Shown here in pieces: positions 1 through 5,392 of a stretch of DNA of 5,392 nt. The notes beneath the pieces are model-generated. The model had not been told where the DNA came from, did no database searches, and saw only the letters and a list, made by a program, of their open reading frames with translations. A program made the position numbers and the translations under genes. The stretch comes from an uncultured Odoribacter sp. (GTDB lineage Bacteria; Bacteroidota; Bacteroidia; Bacteroidales; Marinifilaceae). Each line of letters starts with the position of its first letter. Positions within the stretch are counted from its first letter, which is position 1. The stretch spans positions 1-5,392 of the forward strand of contig CAMRAP010000128.1 of assembly GCA_947039985.1 (NCBI GenBank). Direction: 5' to 3'.

Positions 1-47
1 CTACACTAATCTTAACACTCTTTCCCTACACGACGCTCTTCCGATCT
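1..47. other. Illumina P5 / TruSeq HT adapter contamination (not genomic)
   Basis: Bases 15-47 are the 33-base Illumina TruSeq read-1 primer sequence, starting ACACTCTTTCCC and ending GCTCTTCCGATCT. Bases 1-6 (CTACAC) are the end of the P5 flow-cell sequence. The eight bases between them (7-14, TAATCTTA) sit exactly where the i5 index goes and match, from memory, the TruSeq HT index D506. The order P5 end, index, read-1 primer is that of a dual-index library adapter and has no biological explanation. Genomic sequence starts at base 48, so the left contig end is an untrimmed read end. Confidence 0.98.
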
Positions 48-346
48 TAACGGAATTCATTTAATGAGATGATACCATCTGATTTGTAGCCAATATTAAC
101 TACAACTTCTCTTTTGTTCATCGCAATAACAGTTCCTTCTACGACTTCTTTCTCTCCAATTTTAGAAAGAGTTTCAGTGTATCTTAAAACTAATGCTTCT
201 TTGTCATCTGTGGATACTATTGCAGTTGTATTTGCATAGGCATCCCAATCAAAATCTTCATCTGGCTCTGCACTTGTTACTGGTGCAACATACTTTACTT
301 TTTTTTCTGCAACTTCAACTTGCGCTTCTTTTTGTTCTTCTGACAT
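47..346 (-). CDS. rpsA: 30S ribosomal protein S1, N-terminal fragment (cut by contig end)
   Basis: Ribosomal protein S1 binds mRNA on the 30S subunit and helps start translation. Only 99 codons are present; the Bacteroidales protein is, as known for the family, several hundred residues with repeated S1 (OB-fold) domains. Residues 1-64 are a charged, Glu/Lys-rich N-terminal extension. Residues 65-99 begin the first S1 domain (KEVVEGTVIAMNKREVVVNI, then a conserved GIISLNEFR). The family continues this motif with Tyr-Asn. Here the last genomic bases on the minus strand are TA, and the next base, A at position 47, comes from the adapter, giving a TAA stop that is not real. The ATG at 344-346 is the natural start: A/T-rich leader, no Shine-Dalgarno, as usual in Bacteroidota. 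It has its own promoter about 50 bases upstream. Confidence 0.95.
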   Translation of the reverse strand: MSEEQKEAQVEVAEKKVKYVAPVTSAEPDEDFDWDAYANTTAIVSTDDKEALVLRYTETLSKIGEKEVVEGTVIAMNKREVVVNIGYKSDGIISLNEFR

Positions 347-396
347 AATTTAATTGTTTCTGATCTAATGAGTTAGACATTATATTAATTCGCGCA

Positions 397-426
397 CAAA
401 GATACAAATAAATATCTGAGTTACAA
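397..426 (-). promoter_or_regulatory. Bacteroidota-type promoter of rpsA
   Basis: On the minus strand a TTG (-33 element, bases 424-426) is followed after 19 bases by TATCTTTG (bases 397-404), an exact match to the Bacteroidota primary sigma factor -7 consensus TAnnTTTG. Order, spacing and the GC-rich bases just downstream (TGCGCG) fit known Bacteroides promoters. Transcription would start near base 390, giving an rpsA leader of roughly 45 bases. The position upstream of a highly expressed ribosomal gene and downstream of a terminator supports the call. Confidence 0.8.
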
Positions 427-550
427 GTTATTTAAATGCAAAAAATAGACCTCCCTTTTAATTTTAATTTGTCGTTTTTTTATCATTTATGCATAGACTC
501 TCCGCTTAATCGCTTTTTTCAGCCAATAAAGCTAAAAAACAAAATGAAGC

Positions 551-594
551 GCAAAAATAAATTGGCAGTCATACATAAGTAGAACTGCCAATTT
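551..594 (-). terminator. Rho-independent terminator after the GH84 gene
   Basis: Bases 559-569 and 584-594 form a perfect 11-bp inverted repeat (core GGCAGT/ACTGCC, AT pairs at the base) around a 14-base loop. Read on the minus strand, the stem is followed by TTATTTTTGC (bases 560-551), a U-rich run. It lies 24 bases past the GH84 stop codon and before the rpsA promoter, so it ends the upstream unit. The plus-strand side has only a weak U-run (TTTTATCT), and no plus-strand gene enters it. The loop is longer than the usual 3-8 bases. Confidence 0.75.
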
Positions 595-598
595 TATC

Positions 599-610
599 TA
601 TCTATAGATA
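599..610. repeat. 12-base perfect palindrome in the GH84 3' untranslated region
   Basis: TATCTATAGATA equals its own reverse complement. It lies between the GH84 stop codon (618-620) and the terminator stem. It is AT-rich, has no loop, and there is no promoter beside it, so it is more likely chance sequence than an operator. Confidence 0.3.
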
Positions 611-617
611 AAGTATA

Positions 618-2819
618 CTAGATATTTACGTTGAATCTACGCAAATAAGCTTGTTCTTCTTTATCGCTTTTATTTTGTATTCTGATGTATTTAGCCTTAG
701 TTTTCAAATCTGCTTTTATCCTATTCTCTTTTTGATGAATAGCTATCTTTGTCCAAGTTTTACCATCAACAGAAACTTCCAACTGTAACCATTCAGCTGT
801 ATTTTTCATTCCAAAATCAGCATCTAAAGCCATTAAGGTGTATTCGTTGTCTAATTCAACACCTAAATATTCACCTGCACCCCATTTGACCACTTCTAAA
901 ATGGGCGATACTATGATATTTTTACCCTTCACACGTACTGGCAATTGTTTAAATTGCGGCACTGTACTATAAGATTTATGTGGTGAAGTAAATACTTCAC
1001 TACTTAGAGAACTAGCTGTCTTTTGATTAAAACGCTGTGTAGATAAAACAAATATATGATCCACTAGAGGCTGCATGACTTTAGAACCACTTTTTACGCC
1101 AGGTTGATAAGGGTTTTGGTTATACATTTGATCAATTTCAAAACCTCTCTGTTGTAAGGCTTTTAAATGTTTGTATTTACGTAGAAATAGTGTTTTATCC
1201 CCTGCTTCTACAGCCTTCACCATCGCTAATGCTTCCTGACCAGCTTCACCTAAAATTTTAAACTGATATAACCAAGGAGTCATCTCCTGAATTAAATCTT
1301 TATTCTCTGTGTCAACTAATAATCTATCAGCAGCTTCTGCTATCTTATTGAATTCATCCAACAAAATATCAAAATCCTTTGCCTCATATTTCCCATTTTT
1401 GTAGGCACTTAAGAAACTAGTAACAGTAGGTTGTATTTCCACCGATTCATCACGACGATATCCATGTCCATTAGCACCTAAATCAGAGTTATGATTTGCA
1501 AAAGTCTGAAATGCGTCACTATTATTTGACAAAACTGTAGCCAAAGCATCTTTCCAACTTTTATCGCTATTAAATTGAGCTGGATTCCAAGCATAATCAG
1601 CAACACTAAATATAGCAGGCTTCGAAGCCTCTGCATATTCCATTGGATTCGTTACAAATCCTGACATCATTTGTCCTACATGAGTATCCAATCCATACAC
1701 AGCTCCCATCAAAAGATGATCACGTACATAGTCTGACACAGGGAAATTCCACCAAATATAAGCTGGACGCTCAATATGGTTATTAATCCACTTTAATCCA
1801 TCCTCGGTTATATCAGAAATCACTCGGTCACCCGTCCACATAATGTGAACAGAAGGATTCAAGTTCTTGCCCAAAGTTGGTAAGTATCCTCCTTTTATAT
1901 TCGACCAACTTTTATTGTATTCTGTTGGACACATAATCAGTGGAGTGACATCTTTTTTTACTTTTACAAAATTATTGTCAAGGTAGTTCAACAATTCAGC
2001 TTGACGATCTGCTTTTGTTCCTTCACCCGATATATCATCAAAGAAAACAGCAAATGAACGAACTCCAAGTTGGTACATCATCTCAAATTTCCCTAATAGT
2101 ATATCTCTATCCTCTGCATTCCATTTAATATCTTTACCTGGATGAATGGCCCACACAAAATCAACTTCATTTGCTTTAGATACTTGAACCAATTCACTAA
2201 TTTGCTTTGCTTCTGATACAGGATAAGCTTTACGCCAATTAGGACTACTGTGATAAGGATCATCTTTAGGACCATAGATATAAGTATTCATCTTATATTT
2301 CCCATAAAATCGCAGTTGACTTAAACGAGCTTTATGACTCCAAGGAGTACCATAAAATCCTTCTACCACTCCACGAAAAGCAATCCTAGGATAGTCTTTT
2401 ACTTCAACAATAGGCAATTTGCCATCTTTAAGTAATTGTGTTAATGTTTGAACAGCATAATAGGTTCCACGCTCATCATATCCTGCCACAACAATCTGTT
2501 TTTCTGTCACTTGTAAATAATACCCTTCAGCATACTGTGGTATCATTTTTCGAAATTTTCGAACTGCTTTATCCGTTTGTTCACCGATATAAACAGAAAA
2601 TCCTTTAGACTGACTATTCTCAATCTTTAAAGTTTCAATCAACTGTTCAATAGCATGGGGATTTGCCATTTCTTGACCAACCACTTTAAACGTTTTAGGT
2701 AGTGTCATTGATTGACCTTTAAAACTTATTTCCTGCGGAGTCGGGTAAACCGTAATATCCGTCTGTGCCAAACTCATTTGACTAATAAACAAGCACACTA
2801 ATAAATAAATACGCCTCAT
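618..2819 (-). CDS. Secreted GH84 beta-N-acetylglucosaminidase (O-GlcNAcase homologue)
   Basis: Exo-acting enzyme that removes beta-linked GlcNAc by substrate-assisted catalysis. Residues 1-18 are a signal peptide (MRR, hydrophobic core, cut likely at LA|Q, A18/Q19); there is no lipobox, so the periplasm is likely. Residues 20-145 are the N-terminal alpha/beta domain. The TIM barrel begins near 148 (FRGVVEGFYGTPW), with the catalytic pair D261-D262 in VFFDDISGEGT. Residues 430-600 are helical, and 615-733 form a C-terminal beta-sandwich, F5/8-type-like. The 733 residues are close to the B. thetaiotaomicron enzyme BT_4395. Its recalled active-site residues map here at a constant offset of 19: G154, K185, Y301, T329, W356, N358, D363 and N391 are all present, so it should be active. 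The ATG start puts the signal peptide at the N-terminus. It is last in the unit, 22 bases after the phosphatase gene. Substrate (mucin, host glycan or cell-wall fragments) is inferred only. Confidence 0.95.
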   Translation of the reverse strand: MRRIYLLVCLFISQMSLAQTDITVYPTPQEISFKGQSMTLPKTFKVVGQEMANPHAIEQLIETLKIENSQSKGFSVYIGEQTDKAVRKFRKMIPQYAEGYYLQVTEKQIVVAGYDERGTYYAVQTLTQLLKDGKLPIVEVKDYPRIAFRGVVEGFYGTPWSHKARLSQLRFYGKYKMNTYIYGPKDDPYHSSPNWRKAYPVSEAKQISELVQVSKANEVDFVWAIHPGKDIKWNAEDRDILLGKFEMMYQLGVRSFAVFFDDISGEGTKADRQAELLNYLDNNFVKVKKDVTPLIMCPTEYNKSWSNIKGGYLPTLGKNLNPSVHIMWTGDRVISDITEDGLKWINNHIERPAYIWWNFPVSDYVRDHLLMGAVYGLDTHVGQMMSGFVTNPMEYAEASKPAIFSVADYAWNPAQFNSDKSWKDALATVLSNNSDAFQTFANHNSDLGANGHGYRRDESVEIQPTVTSFLSAYKNGKYEAKDFDILLDEFNKIAEAADRLLVDTENKDLIQEMTPWLYQFKILGEAGQEALAMVKAVEAGDKTLFLRKYKHLKALQQRGFEIDQMYNQNPYQPGVKSGSKVMQPLVDHIFVLSTQRFNQKTASSLSSEVFTSPHKSYSTVPQFKQLPVRVKGKNIIVSPILEVVKWGAGEYLGVELDNEYTLMALDADFGMKNTAEWLQLEVSVDGKTWTKIAIHQKENRIKADLKTKAKYIRIQNKSDKEEQAYLRRFNVNI

Positions 2820-2826
2820 TTCTATA

Positions 2827-2831
2827 CCTTT
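2827..2831 (-). promoter_or_regulatory. Shine-Dalgarno-like site of the GH84 gene
   Basis: On the minus strand AAAGG stands 7 bases before the GH84 ATG, the classical Shine-Dalgarno spacing. Bacteroidota genes rarely rely on such a site, and the other genes in this window start after A/T-rich sequence without one. It supports the chosen start, but a five-base match in the 22-base gap can be chance. Confidence 0.4.
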
Positions 2832-2841
2832 AAAATTATCA

Positions 2842-3618
2842 TTATTTTACTTTCTCTCCTATCTTTTCAACAATAGCTACATTCGCTGCAATAATGGATA
2901 TACCTCTGTCTTGTCGGAAATATTGAATCTTCCCTCCTGCTTCTTCCACAATCAATGCACCTGCACACATATCCCATAAACACAAGGACAATTCCCAATA
3001 TCCATCTAACCATCCTGCTGCCACACAACACAGGTCGTAAGCAGCTGATCCCATTCGACGTACTCCACGAATATGTGGTAAGATAGCAGCTAGATTAGCA
3101 GCATTATTATCGGGATTCACATCTTTATCATAAGGAAAACCAGTTCCTAGAACGGAACAATTCAAATCACTTTTATCAGAAACTTGAATCACTTTTCCAT
3201 TAAAAAAAGCTCCCTTTCCTTTGATAGCAGTGTATAGTTCATCAAAATAAGGGGCGTATACGACACCTAAAATGGTTTCTTCCTTATACTGTAAACCAAT
3301 CGATACGGTGAATATTGGTAATCCTTGACTATAATTATTCGTTCCATCCAAAGGATCTAATACCCAACGATAATCACTTGTTCCTTCGTGCATACCACTC
3401 TCCTCACCCAAAATAAAATGAGTTGGAAATACTTTTTCAATCTCTTTCACTAAAAATGCTTCACTCTCTTTATCTGCTCGAGTTACTACATCATAAATAT
3501 TGGTTTTTGTATCTATATTAAGATTATTACCTCTAAAATAAGAGAGTTGTATCTGTCCTACCTCTTTAGCCCAAAATATAGCTAGATCTAAAGTTCTACT
3601 TAAATTTAAATCGTTCAT
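2842..3618 (-). CDS. Inositol monophosphatase family protein
   Basis: Mg-dependent cytoplasmic sugar- or nucleotide-phosphate phosphatase of the IMPase/FBPase/CysQ superfamily. All metal-binding motifs are visible: D49 in TRAD, E72 in GEE (71-73), D88 and D91 in DPLDGT (88-93), and D216 in the C-terminal WD motif (215-216) followed by AGALIVEEAGG. At 258 residues it is full length with no signal peptide. The family motifs do not settle the substrate: inositol-1-phosphate, 3'-phosphoadenosine 5'-phosphate and other sugar phosphates are all possible. The DPLDGTNNY and GSAAYDLC segments look more like the SuhB/IMPase branch than CysQ. The gene starts 7 bases after the TSCPD gene, so the two are almost surely co-transcribed, and translation may be coupled. 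Confidence 0.92.
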   Translation of the reverse strand: MNDLNLSRTLDLAIFWAKEVGQIQLSYFRGNNLNIDTKTNIYDVVTRADKESEAFLVKEIEKVFPTHFILGEESGMHEGTSDYRWVLDPLDGTNNYSQGLPIFTVSIGLQYKEETILGVVYAPYFDELYTAIKGKGAFFNGKVIQVSDKSDLNCSVLGTGFPYDKDVNPDNNAANLAAILPHIRGVRRMGSAAYDLCCVAAGWLDGYWELSLCLWDMCAGALIVEEAGGKIQYFRQDRGISIIAANVAIVEKIGEKVK

Positions 3619-3625
3619 CTTTTTT

Positions 3626-3880
3626 CTATTTCATTTCATTTAATGCTATTGTTAATTGGTCGGGACAAGAGGTTGATTTACCTCCACATGAAATTCCTTT
3701 TAACCGTTCAATAACATCTTCCGGTTTCATACCATATATCAATTTTGATATCCCTTGAAGATTTCCATTACAACCACCTTGAAAACTCACTTCTTTAATC
3801 ACTCCATCCTCTATTGTTATATCAATAGATCTCGGACATACCTCAGGTGAGGGAATAAAATTTATCGTTTTTCTCATCAT
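3626..3880 (-). CDS. Small TSCPD-domain protein (TIGR03905 type)
   Basis: An 84-residue stand-alone TSCPD domain. The family is named for its C-terminal motif, seen here as STSCPDQL with T70-S71-C72-P73-D74. Four cysteines are conserved in the family and present: C15 (EVCPRSI), C37 (GGCNGNLQG), C65 (ISCGGK) and C72; they could bind a metal, which is inference. The same domain occurs fused to the C-terminus of some adenosylcobalamin-dependent ribonucleotide reductases, so a role near nucleotide reduction has been suggested, but the function of the stand-alone form is not known. No reductase gene is in the window. Two ATG codons stand in tandem at the start (MMRK); either could be used. It begins 11 bases after the DUF2007 gene and ends with TAG 7 bases before the phosphatase gene. 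Confidence 0.88.
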   Translation of the reverse strand: MMRKTINFIPSPEVCPRSIDITIEDGVIKEVSFQGGCNGNLQGISKLIYGMKPEDVIERLKGISCGGKSTSCPDQLTIALNEMK

Positions 3881-3891
3881 ACAAAGATATA

Positions 3892-4356
3892 TTATTTACT
3901 TGTTTTTCCACGTTTATATTTCCAGGTCTTATTGCAATCATAACATTTGTTTGTCGCTCGAAAAACAGGAGCTCCAACACAACATATAATTCCTATGATA
4001 AAAAAAAGGAAAGCAACAAAACTCAAATGTTTACACTTACCGATATTTTCTGATTGACAAAAAGGACAATGAGTCTTATCTTTTGTTTTTTGTACCCATA
4101 CCCAATCCTCTTCTACTTTCTGATTTTCTAAAATAAAATAACCACCTTCAACTAATATTCGTACTCCCTCCTCCACCTTATCATCTTCAACCAACAACTT
4201 CACTCCACCAAATGCAGCTCCAGCACCAATACTATATACCTGTGCTATCATCTCATCTTGTAATAAAGTTTCCAAACCAGCAGATTCTAAATACGCTTGT
4301 GCCATATAAGCATCTTGTGTCAGATCAAAAGTCTGAATAATAGTCCAACCATTCAT
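3892..4356 (-). CDS. DUF2007 protein with C-terminal membrane segment and cysteine pairs
   Basis: Unknown function; 154 residues. Residues 1-75 look like a DUF2007 domain ('putative signal transducing protein' in databases), a small ferredoxin-like fold: WTIIQTFDLTQDAYMAQAYL, a Leu-rich stretch, then GGVKLLVEDDKVEEGVRIL. A linker follows. Residues 97-100 (CPFC) and 138-141 (CYDC) are two CxxC knuckles of a zinc-ribbon type, separated by a strongly hydrophobic stretch (about 111-131) that should enter the membrane. The tail is Lys-rich. The start chosen is the ATG at 4354-4356; a reading two codons longer from TTG at 4360-4362 is open, but ATG-Asn-Gly-Trp fits the family's short N-terminus better. 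It follows the PHP phosphatase gene by 24 bases and precedes the TSCPD gene by 11, so it sits inside the operon. Confidence 0.8.
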   Translation of the reverse strand: MNGWTIIQTFDLTQDAYMAQAYLESAGLETLLQDEMIAQVYSIGAGAAFGGVKLLVEDDKVEEGVRILVEGGYFILENQKVEEDWVWVQKTKDKTHCPFCQSENIGKCKHLSFVAFLFFIIGIICCVGAPVFRATNKCYDCNKTWKYKRGKTSK

Positions 4357-4380
4357 AATCAAAGAATTTATAGGTTTATA

Positions 4381-5214
4381 TTAATATATTGCAAGCTCCT
4401 GCCATTTCCCTCCATGTAGTTCACAGACAGTCTGCACACCAATCGCTTTCAATGCTTGTAGAGCCTCTGCTCTACCAGAATTTACAAATTCAGGATAGTG
4501 AGCATCTGAATTAACAACAACACGTATCCCCATTTCCTTGATCAAAGCAAAATGTTTCTGTGCTGGAAAAAAACGAGATTTAGCTGAAAATGCCTTTGTA
4601 TTAATCTCCATTATCAACTCTTTTTCAGCAATCAAAGCCAACAAATCCTCCCGCATTTTTTTATACCAACTCTTTTCATCTATTCCTGCTTCACAATAAG
4701 AAGCATTCAAAGCAATCTTATCGGGATGAGCTATAAAATCAAAACCTCCCAATTCTACCATTCGCATAGAAGCCTCAAAATACAACTTTACAATTTGCTT
4801 TAAATCTCCATGACATTCATTTAGTTTCTCTTTAAAATCCTCTGAATCTAAATCTATATCAAGCAGTTTACCTTCATCAGTATATACCATATGAACAGAA
4901 CCAATACGATAATCTAAAGGCAATTTTTGAAAAAAAGGAGATGAAGGATTATGCTCCTCTGTTAAATAATCTATTTCTAAACCGGTATAGAGCTCTATTT
5001 GATCGGCATACTTGCTTTTTAAAAACTCTAACTCTGACAAATAAGCTGACAAGCAATCTTTTTCCAAAGTCCATTTGGAAAAAAAAGGTAATGGAGCATG
5101 CGAAGACACCCCATAAGCTGTAAAACCAGCAGCAATTGCCGATCGTACAAAATCTTCCATAGGAGCTTTCCCATCGCAAAAAGAACAATGACTATGATAA
5201 TTTGTTAAATTCAT
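4381..5214 (-). CDS. PHP-family histidinol-phosphatase (HisJ/HisK type)
   Basis: Predicted cytoplasmic phosphatase of the PHP family; in this branch the known reaction is L-histidinol phosphate to L-histidinol, the penultimate step of histidine synthesis. The metal-site motifs appear in order: H7 and H9 (NYHSHCSFCDG), H39 (SSHAPLP), E80 (GLEIDY), H108 (GSVHMV), H163 (IAHPDK) and D237/H239 (NSDAH). At 277 residues it is full length, with no signal peptide. The ATG at 5212-5214 gives the short MNLTNYHSH start typical of the family. It is first in the five-gene unit and lies 24 bases before the DUF2007 gene. No other his gene is present, so a different phosphate ester as substrate is possible. 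Confidence 0.88.
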   Translation of the reverse strand: MNLTNYHSHCSFCDGKAPMEDFVRSAIAAGFTAYGVSSHAPLPFFSKWTLEKDCLSAYLSELEFLKSKYADQIELYTGLEIDYLTEEHNPSSPFFQKLPLDYRIGSVHMVYTDEGKLLDIDLDSEDFKEKLNECHGDLKQIVKLYFEASMRMVELGGFDFIAHPDKIALNASYCEAGIDEKSWYKKMREDLLALIAEKELIMEINTKAFSAKSRFFPAQKHFALIKEMGIRVVVNSDAHYPEFVNSGRAEALQALKAIGVQTVCELHGGKWQELAIY

Positions 5215-5235
5215 TTTACATGTTTTCTAGCAGTT

Positions 5236-5266
5236 CAAAATAAACATATTGCCCATCTATACACAA
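5236..5266 (-). promoter_or_regulatory. Candidate promoter of the five-gene unit
   Basis: On the minus strand TTG (bases 5264-5266) is followed after 20 bases by TTATTTTG (5236-5243), which matches the Bacteroidota -7 consensus TAnnTTTG at all fixed positions but one. Transcription would start near base 5229, giving a short leader of about 15 bases before the ATG at 5214. It is the best candidate in the 178-base upstream region, but the region is AT-rich and one mismatch is present. Confidence 0.4.
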
Positions 5267-5337
5267 GATTTGATTCACCTATTCTCGTGTTTTAACAAAA
5301 CTCAGACAATAATTCAGGATGCAAGATACATATAAAA

Positions 5338-5392
5338 TATCATTGCTGTCCCATTAAAATCCAAAAAAGTTCTTTGAAATATTTGATATTTA
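5338..5392 (+). promoter_or_regulatory. Possible rRNA-operon-type leader: -7-like element, boxA-like site, weak hairpin
   Basis: On the plus strand TATCATTG (5338-5345) matches TAnnTTTG except at one base. It is followed 23 bases later by GTTCTTTGAAA (5369-5379), which resembles boxA antitermination sites of rRNA leaders (E. coli TGCTCTTTAACA). Bases 5377-5382 and 5386-5391 then form a small AT hairpin (AAATAT, TTG loop, ATATTT). No convincing -33 TTG is seen at the right distance; the nearest is TTC at 5313-5315. No part of 16S rRNA is in the window, so the assignment rests on the boxA-like string and the position at the contig edge. Confidence 0.35.

Noticed and set aside
430..550. Possible small RNA or gene between the rpsA promoter and the GH84 terminator.
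   Set aside because: The stretch is AT-rich with no open frame of note, no strong hairpin and no promoter with both elements.
2093..2275. 60-codon open frame on the minus strand inside the GH84 gene.
   Set aside because: It lies in another frame within the conserved GH84 catalytic-domain region, has no family features, and is a shadow of that gene.
3882..3889. Exact TATCTTTG (-7 consensus) on the minus strand just before the TSCPD gene.
   Set aside because: No TTG lies at the right upstream distance, and transcription would begin at or inside the start codon. Exact TAnnTTTG strings also occur by chance within genes here (for example TATATTTG at 1049-1056).
4357..4362. TTG start two codons upstream of the DUF2007 ATG.
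   Set aside because: It is possible, but the ATG at 4354-4356 gives the family-like N-terminus and needs no rare start codon.
4941..5188. Open frames of 60 and 79 codons on both strands within the PHP phosphatase gene.
   Set aside because: Both overlap a complete, motif-bearing PHP enzyme in other frames and show no domain or ribosome-binding signal of their own.
5321..5328. TATCTTGC on the minus strand as a second promoter for the five-gene unit.
   Set aside because: It is one T short of the consensus, and no -33 element sits 19-21 bases upstream.
1..5392. Mobile element, CRISPR array, tRNA, toxin-antitoxin or defence module.
   Set aside because: No spaced direct repeats, terminal inverted repeats, transposase, cloverleaf or nuclease motif is visible; the sequence is accounted for by ordinary genes and short gaps.

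Overview
The window looks like a complete contig of about 5.4 kb from a low-GC Bacteroidota, most likely order Bacteroidales. Three things support this. The first S1 repeat of the rpsA fragment reads like Bacteroidales S1. The GH84 protein aligns in my memory, residue for residue at its active site, with the Bacteroides thetaiotaomicron O-GlcNAcase homologue. The rpsA promoter has the Bacteroidota form (TTG, 19 bases, TATCTTTG). I cannot name the genus. All real genes lie on the minus strand.

Layout, left to right. Bases 1-47 are not genomic: they are the end of an Illumina P5/TruSeq HT adapter including an 8-base i5 index. Bases 47-346 hold the first 99 codons of rpsA (ribosomal protein S1), cut off by the adapter, which also creates a false stop codon. 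Bases 347-617 are intergenic and hold the rpsA promoter (397-426), a Rho-independent terminator serving the GH84 gene (about 551-594) and a short palindrome; I see nothing in 430-550. Bases 618-5214 hold five tightly spaced genes. In transcription order they are a PHP-type histidinol-phosphatase-like enzyme, a DUF2007 protein with a zinc-ribbon-like, membrane-anchored tail, a small TSCPD-domain protein, an inositol-monophosphatase-family enzyme, and a secreted GH84 beta-N-acetylglucosaminidase. The gaps are 24, 11, 7 and 22 bases with no terminator between, so they probably form one transcription unit. Bases 5215-5392 are non-coding, with a plausible promoter for that unit on the minus strand and, at the very right edge, a boxA-like leader element pointing the other way.

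How the genes fit together: four of the five unit members are predicted cytoplasmic or membrane housekeeping or metabolic proteins (two are phosphatases). The last is exported and would remove GlcNAc from host or dietary glycans or from cell material. I see no shared pathway; co-transcription looks like a matter of gene order rather than one system. No mobile element, CRISPR array, tRNA or toxin/defence module is visible, and I do not see a novel biological system here. The most useful points for a reader are the adapter artefact at the left end and the possible rRNA-operon leader at the right end, which together may explain where the contig stops.
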